Positions 31,701 through 37,490 of a stretch of DNA of 37,490 nt are shown one piece after another. Both the position numbers and the translations under genes were made by a program. Origin of the DNA: Verrucomicrobiaceae bacterium (GTDB taxonomy: Bacteria; Verrucomicrobiota; Verrucomicrobiia; Verrucomicrobiales; Verrucomicrobiaceae); the NCBI GenBank assembly GCA_027487315.1, contig JAIYDW010000057.1, forward strand, positions 1-37,490, given 5' to 3'. How positions within the stretch are numbered: position 1 is the first letter of the stretch; the number at the start of each line of letters is the position of its first letter. The notes under the pieces are model-generated. The model saw only the letters and a program-made list of their open reading frames with translations, had not been told where the DNA came from and searched no databases.

Positions 31701-34700
31701 TCAAACCCGAGTCAGCTGGCGGCGCAGACTCCACTCCAAACTGGCGACCACAAATCCTAGGCTCAGAAAAATGACCACTCCATTGATCCACAATGTGTTG
31801 AAGTCAGTGCCAAAGTAGCGCTTCACCGTGCCAAAAAACACATTGGGACCGATGTTATGGCGGTAGTCTTCCCGCTCCATTTCTGCCTTAGTCACCAAAT
31901 CGAGCACCTTCCGGTTCACATAGATCTCTTCCGCGCTGGTGCCCCGGCGCAGTTCCATCGCACTGGCGATCAAATCACGGTTGAGAGTACCCTCAATCGC
32001 AGCTGTGCGTATCCGGTCCAAAAGAACAGCCACCTCCTCACCGCGCTTGCCATACAGCCCGGAAACGGCAGCGAGAGCTTGTTTTGACAAGTCCAACTCT
32101 GTCCTTTGCTCCTCCGTGAAAGGAATGCTGGTTGGCAGATTCACCAACTCCTGAATTCGGGCCTCTAACAGATCTTGTGTCCGTGTTAGCGGGTTCATTT
32201 TCGCCTGCGAAATCAAGATTCCTTCATAGGTCCACCGCAGTGGCATGAACTGGCAGATAAACGGCACTTTCAGGCGACTCCCTGACTGGTTTTCATCAAG
32301 CCCGGCTTTCAGCAGCCACCGTTCGACCGAATAAGCCAAATCGAGGTTTCGATTCATCTCCTCATATTTGATGAGGGCCCCCCCCAAGATAATCTGTGGA
32401 ATGAGCAGGAGCGGGATGGCGTTGAGTGCTGTGCGAATGTCATTGACCAAAGACGAGATGAGCAGCCCGAGACAAACGCCAGTAAGGGCCGTGGCAAACA
32501 TCCACCACAGATGGATGAAGAACATGTCTCGAATCTCCAGCAGCCAATTGCCAATCAACAGGTAGATGACACACTGAATCAGAGCAAAGGTGGCCAGAGA
32601 AATGATCTTGCCTGAGATGTAGTAGAACGTGCGCAGGTTGTGATTCCTCTCCCGGCTGAGCATGAAACGGTCTCGAATGATCTCGTCAGCACTGTTCGTC
32701 AGACCCAAAAACATCGCCACCACGAGACTCATGAAAAGGTAGGTGGGAATGTGGAAAGCTGAAGCAAAGGTGTAGTTGTCCTCTTCGGAGTACTTCAACA
32801 CACTGGAAATGATGAAAGCCAAAGCCGGTGCTTCCAGTAAGGTCGCCAAGAGGTTCGTTCGATTGCGTAGCTTGCTCAGGAACGCCCGCTTCAAGTGAGT
32901 GCCGAATAGGATGCCTTCTTCGCGTAGGCTGTGGGAGGGCGTTCGCGGAGCCTCGCGTGTCCGGGACACCGATTGGCTGTCGTCGCGGGCGGTGCGCAGC
33001 AGCGTGAGCGAGCCGCCACCGCCAGTACTGGCGCTGCCATCGGGGGTGTTCGTGAACGACTCCAGCATTGTGTGACTCTGGAACCGATCCCGCCAAAAAT
33101 TAGGAGGAAACCGCCGTGCCGCCACCAGGTGTCCATCGGCGCTGCGTTCTTGAATGATGTCGCCGCTGATGTCCCGCAGGGGTGTTTCCAGCACGTCAAA
33201 AACGAAATCCGGCGTCAGGCTTGCCGGGGCATTTTCCGACGTGTCCGCACTGCCCGTCTCCTCGTTGTAAGCGCGCCAGAAGTAATCCAGCATCTCCTGT
33301 GGCGTCCCGAAGAAGACCATCTTGCCGCCTTTATCCAGCAGGAGCGCCTTATCAAACATGTTCAGCAACCGCGAGCTCGGCTGGTGGATTGAGGCAAGCA
33401 CGATTTTGTTTTTCGCGAGCGAGCGAATGATGTCCAGAACATGTTCCGAGTCCTTGGACGAAAGACCCGAGGTCGGTTCGTCAAAGAGGTACACATCAGA
33501 GATCCCGATCATGTCGAGGCCGGCGTTCAGACGCTTGCGCTCGCCGCCGCTGAGATACTTCTGCTGCGGTGTTCCGGACAATCGCAGCCGCAAATCGGCT
33601 AACCCCAACTCAGCAAGCTTCGCCTCCACTCGCCGCCGCCGATCCTCGGTGCGCAAGTGGGGGCACCGGATGGCCACCGAGCAATCGAGGTTTTCCTGAA
33701 CCTTGAGCAGCGGATCGAAAGCGTCCTCCTGGGGGATGTAGGCGATGTAGGGCGCCAAGCTGCCGAGGTTGCCATAGAGCGGCAGGCTGTTCATCAGCAC
33801 CTCCCCGTTCTTGGGTTTCAATTGCGCGCCGAGAACCCGCAACAGCGTACTTTTTCCACAGCCACTGGGACCCATGACGCAAACCATCTCGCCGCGGCGC
33901 GCCTGAAAACTCATCCCATCCAGGGCGGTATTGCGACCATCAAAACGGTGGTAAAGCTCACGCACCTCCAATAACCGCACAACATTTCGTTCCTCTTCAA
34001 TGATGCGGTCCGCAAAGTGGCAGCGCAGGTACTGACCCTCTCCCAGAGTGATGGTCGCCCCATCCTCCAGCTCCATGCGCTCCCGCACTGGTGCGGCCCC
34101 GACGAAAATCGGCCGTGCCGCCCGAAGCACTTCCACAGCCCCATTTTTTTGCGCGTAATTGCACTCGATCCGAAGCAGGATTTCTCCATCGGTATCTTCA
34201 GACAAAAGGATGTCGCCCTCTTCAAGTAGTGCGGGGTTGTTAGAGACGAGGTAGGTGTTCCGACTGCCAGGCAAACGGAACTGCCCGCCAAACTCCTGCG
34301 CCCGGCGGCGAAGCTCACGCAAAGAAATCTCCACTTCACCCTGTGCAATCAGACTGTCCTCAAGCGACGCCTCAACGATCGTGCCGGCAACCAGCCGCTC
34401 TCCATTCAAGGTGGCGTTCGTGTTGCGTAGCGCTTCGACCTTCACCCCAAGACCGAAGCTGACACGCAAATTCGTTCCTCGAACACGTTGCGGTGAAATC
34501 TCCGCATCGCCCGCTGACGTCAGGGTCAGATAAAGCTGGGTTCCAGCCAAGGTTTTCTTGGCGTTGAAATAAGAGATCAGGTCGGCGTAATCCAACGTCA
34601 CGTCTTCCAAAACCAACCGCTCCCCGGGATACAATCGCGAGAATTCTCCCGGTGGTTGACGCCGGCTGCGCACCAGGATGTTCACACTGCCCGTGTTTTT

Positions 34701-35399
34701 CAGCAGCACCAAGCCCTCAAAGCGAAAAGCCACCACCGAGCATTTTCCTGACAGCGAGCGCAGTAACACATCCCCCGGTTGCTGGGCCGCGATGCGCAGC
34801 ATTTCCAGAGGCTGACTGCTTTTGGTGCCAAAGTCTTCCTCCAACGGATTGTCTCCGGCATTGAGCTGATAAACGATATCGATCGCCTGGGCCGCGATGC
34901 CCAAGTTCGTCATGAACAGGTAAAACTCGACCATCTGCCGCTGGTTCGAGGAGGATCGGGAGATCAGCAGATAGAGTTGCACCCCGAGCAGGATCTTCTG
35001 CTCCATGGTCAAACTGCGCCCCAACTCCTTGGCCCGTTGATTTAGGTCTTGGGGCGTTTGTAAGGCTTCGAAATAGCGGCGGCGCAGGTCGGCATAGATG
35101 GCCTCAGGATAGTCGTAGCGCAGGTAGCCGAGACTGGAGTCGATTTCCGCTTCATCGACCATGCCATCGAGTTTGCTAAACCCGGCAAAAACCTCGATCA
35201 ACACTGGCAGCATTTGATTGCCCCCTGTCGGGAGGTGCGTTCCAATCGATCGCGACCCCTTCAATGCCGCCCACCAAGCCGAAGGCTGCTTCAGTAGCTC
35301 CAGTGGAGGCAAGGCCCCGCGCACACGACCCCACCAGCCACCCAGACGGGTCGGCATCACCGGGGGTTCTTCGGGCTCAGGACTGTCGGCAGAAACCAT
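31701..35399 (-). CDS. Very large ABCG-type transporter with N-terminal regulatory region
   Basis: With the start at 35399 this is a 1232-residue protein (ATG 35426 would add nine). Domains in order: a Pro-rich N-terminus; residues about 60-180, an acidic helical region resembling a TerB-like fold (VEIFAGFSKLDGMVDEAEID-type start, hesitant assignment); about 210-470, beta-rich repeats of unknown type; an ABCG ATPase with Walker A GPSGCGKS (510-517), signature LSGGERKRLNAGL (616-628) and Walker B YLFDEPTSGLSS (637-648); a linker; then an ABC2-type membrane domain (about 850-1010) and a final helix at the C-terminus. It is probably an inner-membrane exporter; such regulator-ATPase-permease fusions occur in cyanobacteria and PVC bacteria. 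Substrate unknown. Confidence 0.85.
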   Translation of the reverse strand: MVSADSPEPEEPPVMPTRLGGWWGRVRGALPPLELLKQPSAWWAALKGSRSIGTHLPTGGNQMLPVLIEVFAGFSKLDGMVDEAEIDSSLGYLRYDYPEAIYADLRRRYFEALQTPQDLNQRAKELGRSLTMEQKILLGVQLYLLISRSSSNQRQMVEFYLFMTNLGIAAQAIDIVYQLNAGDNPLEEDFGTKSSQPLEMLRIAAQQPGDVLLRSLSGKCSVVAFRFEGLVLLKNTGSVNILVRSRRQPPGEFSRLYPGERLVLEDVTLDYADLISYFNAKKTLAGTQLYLTLTSAGDAEISPQRVRGTNLRVSFGLGVKVEALRNTNATLNGERLVAGTIVEASLEDSLIAQGEVEISLRELRRRAQEFGGQFRLPGSRNTYLVSNNPALLEEGDILLSEDTDGEILLRIECNYAQKNGAVEVLRAARPIFVGAAPVRERMELEDGATITLGEGQYLRCHFADRIIEEERNVVRLLEVRELYHRFDGRNTALDGMSFQARRGEMVCVMGPSGCGKSTLLRVLGAQLKPKNGEVLMNSLPLYGNLGSLAPYIAYIPQEDAFDPLLKVQENLDCSVAIRCPHLRTEDRRRRVEAKLAELGLADLRLRLSGTPQQKYLSGGERKRLNAGLDMIGISDVYLFDEPTSGLSSKDSEHVLDIIRSLAKNKIVLASIHQPSSRLLNMFDKALLLDKGGKMVFFGTPQEMLDYFWRAYNEETGSADTSENAPASLTPDFVFDVLETPLRDISGDIIQERSADGHLVAARRFPPNFWRDRFQSHTMLESFTNTPDGSASTGGGGSLTLLRTARDDSQSVSRTREAPRTPSHSLREEGILFGTHLKRAFLSKLRNRTNLLATLLEAPALAFIISSVLKYSEEDNYTFASAFHIPTYLFMSLVVAMFLGLTNSADEIIRDRFMLSRERNHNLRTFYYISGKIISLATFALIQCVIYLLIGNWLLEIRDMFFIHLWWMFATALTGVCLGLLISSLVNDIRTALNAIPLLLIPQIILGGALIKYEEMNRNLDLAYSVERWLLKAGLDENQSGSRLKVPFICQFMPLRWTYEGILISQAKMNPLTRTQDLLEARIQELVNLPTSIPFTEEQRTELDLSKQALAAVSGLYGKRGEEVAVLLDRIRTAAIEGTLNRDLIASAMELRRGTSAEEIYVNRKVLDLVTKAEMEREDYRHNIGPNVFFGTVKRYFGTDFNTLWINGVVIFLSLGFVVASLEWSLRRQLTRV

Positions 35400-35597
35400 G
35401 GTTTTGGACAAACATCGGGTCAGCACCAGTCACTACCCGCCCCCGATCATGGCCGCAACCGGGCACTGTGGCAAATGAACAGTCAGCCCGTGGAGGGGGT
35501 GCTGAGCACGATTTCGGAATCCACCCACACTTGGCCCCAAATCTGCACCCGTGTGGAGTGGACTGGAACCTCCAAGCGTGGTTCAGTCGCTCGTTTT

Positions 35598-35885
35598 ATG
35601 ACGCTCGCGCTCCCCCTCGCCATTCTTTGCATAGGCTACGTCGTAATCATCGCTCTATCCGCTTATCTGATTTACAACTGGATGGTCGTTCCTGATTCGA
35701 AACGAGGTCCGCGATTTAGGATGTTGCAACGGTTGAACATCCTGGTCATCGCACTGGCCTGCTTGGCAGCTTTGGCGGTCATCACAGGCTATTACCTGAG
35801 TGGACGAATCACGTTCGTCGGACTTCCGATCGTGATCCTCTTATTCCTTTCTGCCGGACAACCCAAGCGCTTTGAAAACAGGTAA
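35598..35885 (+). CDS. Small predicted membrane protein
   Basis: A 95-residue protein with three hydrophobic segments (LALPLAILCIGYVVIIALSA, ILVIALACLAALAVITGYYL and ITFVGLPIVILLFLSAG). No family recognised. The frame opens at ATG 35475, adding 41 polar residues; the start at 35598 places the first helix at the N-terminus and is preferred, but neither start has a good ribosome-binding site. It is divergent from the transporter gene and 118 bp before pckG. Confidence 0.6.
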   Translation: MTLALPLAILCIGYVVIIALSAYLIYNWMVVPDSKRGPRFRMLQRLNILVIALACLAALAVITGYYLSGRITFVGLPIVILLFLSAGQPKRFENR

Positions 35886-36003
35886 CCGAGGTCAAACGAC
35901 ACTTCTCCTCGTCCAGACGCCAAGATTGGGGAGGCAAAACACAGCGACGAACGGAAAGTTTTGCGCATAATGAAGTGTCAAGCCATTCGAACCCCCTCAC
36001 GTC

Positions 36004-37490
36004 ATGCTCTCCCCCGATCCTTCCGTCCCTCTTAGCACCAACGTTCACCTACTTCGTTGGGTGCAAAAAATGACCGCTCTCTGCAAGCCCGACCGTGTTC
36101 ATTGGGTCGACGGCTCCCAGGAGGAATACGACCTTCTCTGCGAACAAATGGTCGCGTCAGGCACTTTCACACGGCTCAACGAAGAAAAATGGCCCGGCTG
36201 CTTCCTCGCTCGTTCAGACGCAAGCGATGTGGCCCGTGTCGAAGACCGCACCTACATCTGCAGTGCCTCCAAAGACGGAGCGGGGCCCACCAACAACTGG
36301 ATGGACCCCTTCGAAATGAAGAAAAAACTGCGCGGTCTTTTCGACGGCTGCATGAAGGGCCGTACCTTGTATGTTTTACCTTATAGCATGGGTCCTTTGG
36401 GGTCACCCATGTCTCAGATTGGGGTTCAATTGACTGACTCGGCCTACGCCGTCGTGAACATGCGCATCATGGCGCGCATTGGGAAACCCGTCTTTGAAAT
36501 CATCGATACCACCGACAAGCGCGTGGTGCCCTGCATGCACACGGTTGGAGCACCACTGGAACCCGGCCAAAAAGACGTGCCCTGGCCCTGCAACACAGAA
36601 AAATACATCGTTCACTTCCCTGAGTCCCGTGAGATTTGGAGCTATGGCTCCGGCTATGGAGGCAACGCGCTCCTGGGTAAAAAATGCTTCGCCCTGCGCA
36701 TCGCATCCGCTATGGCCCGCGATGAAGGTTGGATGGCTGAGCACATGCTGATCCTGGGTGTCGAAAATCCGGAAGGCCAAAAGACCTATGTCGCCGCCGC
36801 CTTTCCTTCCGCTTGTGGCAAAACCAACTTTGCCATGTTGATTCCGCCCAAGCATTTCGCTCAAAAGGGATGGAAAATCTGGACCGTGGGAGACGATATT
36901 GCCTGGCTCAAGCCCGGACCGGATGGCCGCCTTTACGCCATCAATCCGGAAGCAGGCTTCTTTGGCGTGGCTCCTGGAACCAGCGACAAAACCAACCCGA
37001 ATGCGATGAAGTCGCTTCGCAAAAACACCATTTTCACCAACGTCGCACTGACGCCGGACGGTGGCGTTTGGTGGGAAGGCATGACCGATGAGCCGCCCGC
37101 CCACGCTATCGATTGGCAAGGCAACGCCTGGACGCCAGAAATCGCCAAAGCCACGGGTGCCAAGTCATCGCACCCGAACTCCCGTTTCACCGCTCCTGCC
37201 TCGCAATGCCCGACGATTGACCCAGACTGGGAAAAACCCGAAGGCGTGCCAATTGCGGCCATCATTTTCGGCGGGCGTCGTGCCACCACCATGCCGCTTG
37301 TCTTCCAGGCCTTCAACTGGACCAGCGGCGTCTATGCCGGCGCCACCATGGGCTCTGAAATGACTGCTGCGGCCGCAGGCACGATCGGCAAAGTGCGCCG
37401 TGACCCGATGGCCATGCTGCCTTTCTGTGGCTACAACATGGGCGACTACTTCCGCCACTGGATTTACATGCAGCGCACCCTGACCGAAAC
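36004..37490 (+). CDS. pckG: Phosphoenolpyruvate carboxykinase (GTP), 5' part
   Basis: The frame opens at ATG 36004 and runs through the end of the window, giving 495 codons of a protein of about 600 residues, so only the C-terminal fifth is missing. Markers of the GTP-dependent class: [40 protein letters not shown] (PEPCK signature), the P-loop [13 protein letters not shown] with catalytic C271 and nucleotide-binding K273, VGDDIAWLK and the [11 protein letters not shown] segment. It converts oxaloacetate and GTP to phosphoenolpyruvate in gluconeogenesis, with Mn/Mg at the active site. A CATAAT at 35966-35971 may be its -10 box, without a clear -35. Confidence 0.95.
   Translation, partial: MLSPDPSVPLSTNVHLLRWVQKMTALCKPDRVHWVDGSQEEYDLLCEQMVASGTFTRLNEEKWPGCFLARSDASDVARVEDRTYICSASKDGAGPTNNWMDPFEMKKKLRGLFDGCMKGRTLYVLPYSMGPLGSPMSQIGVQLTDSAYAVVNMRIMARIGKPVFEIIDTTDKRVVPCMHTVGAPLEPGQKDVPWPCNTEKYIVHFPESREIWSYGSGYGGNALLGKKCFALRIASAMARDEGWMAEHMLILGVENPEGQKTYVAAAFPSACGKTNFAMLIPPKHFAQKGWKIWTVGDDIAWLKPGPDGRLYAINPEAGFFGVAPGTSDKTNPNAMKSLRKNTIFTNVALTPDGGVWWEGMTDEPPAHAIDWQGNAWTPEIAKATGAKSSHPNSRFTAPASQCPTIDPDWEKPEGVPIAAIIFGGRRATTMPLVFQAFNWTSGVYAGATMGSEMTAAAAGTIGKVRRDPMAMLPFCGYNMGDYFRHWIYMQRTLTE

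Noticed and set aside
1-37490. CRISPR arrays, tRNA, rRNA, insertion sequences, prophage
   Set aside because: No regularly spaced repeats, no cloverleaf or rRNA sequence, no transposase, integrase or structural phage protein was recognised on either strand.

Overview
The window looks like chromosomal DNA of a Verrucomicrobiota bacterium, probably close to Verrucomicrobium or Prosthecobacter. This is inferred from the gene mix: tandem secreted Cys-type sulfatases, a membrane-anchored PQQ-like beta-propeller, a DUF5069 protein, prepilin-like proteins with an RSGFTLIELLVVI-type head, a Tat-exported SMP-30 protein and GTP-type PEP carboxykinase. No rRNA, tRNA, CRISPR array, transposase or phage gene was recognised.

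Layout. 0-2.9 kb: the 3' end of a gene, then two exported sulfatases in one operon. 3.3-5.0 kb: a YkgJ-type cysteine-cluster protein facing a Gfo/Idh/MocA oxidoreductase. 5.3-10.4 kb: a TetR regulator followed by a membrane/beta-propeller protein and MlaE, MlaF and MlaD, a likely self-regulated lipid-transport operon. An operator-like palindrome lies inside the tetR promoter and a related site lies before the next gene. 10.4-17.0 kb, minus strand: rpsT and a gene for a 2059-residue exported TPR-rich protein. 17.15-19.4 kb: a DUF433/DUF5615 toxin-antitoxin-like pair overlapping an MpaB-type (DUF2236) oxygenase gene, then a HAD phosphatase. 19.4-28.1 kb: a lipase-like lipoprotein (-), a small protein plus rlmF plus another small protein (+), then DUF5069, an ABC exporter, a dual-specificity-type phosphatase, an SMP-30 protein and a trpB without trpA (all -). 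28.3-31.7 kb: two paralogous GspG-like prepilins, each with its own promoter, then an exported alpha/beta hydrolase and a LysR regulator. 31.7-37.5 kb: a very large ABCG-type transporter (-), a small membrane protein and the 5' part of pckG, which runs off the window.

How parts fit together. The clearest functional unit is tetR-propeller-mlaE-mlaF-mlaD. ABC permease, ATPase and MCE protein are present, the periplasmic carrier (MlaC) and the STAS protein (MlaB) are not, and an uncharacterised membrane-anchored propeller sits first in the set. The toxin-antitoxin pair appears translationally coupled to the oxygenase gene and may be leaderless. From about 19.4 to 28.2 kb the plus strand changes from C-rich to G-rich whichever strand the genes are on, which suggests that this block was inverted.

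All functions come from reading motifs in the sequence; no database search was run. Promoters, operators and hairpins were found by eye and are candidates.
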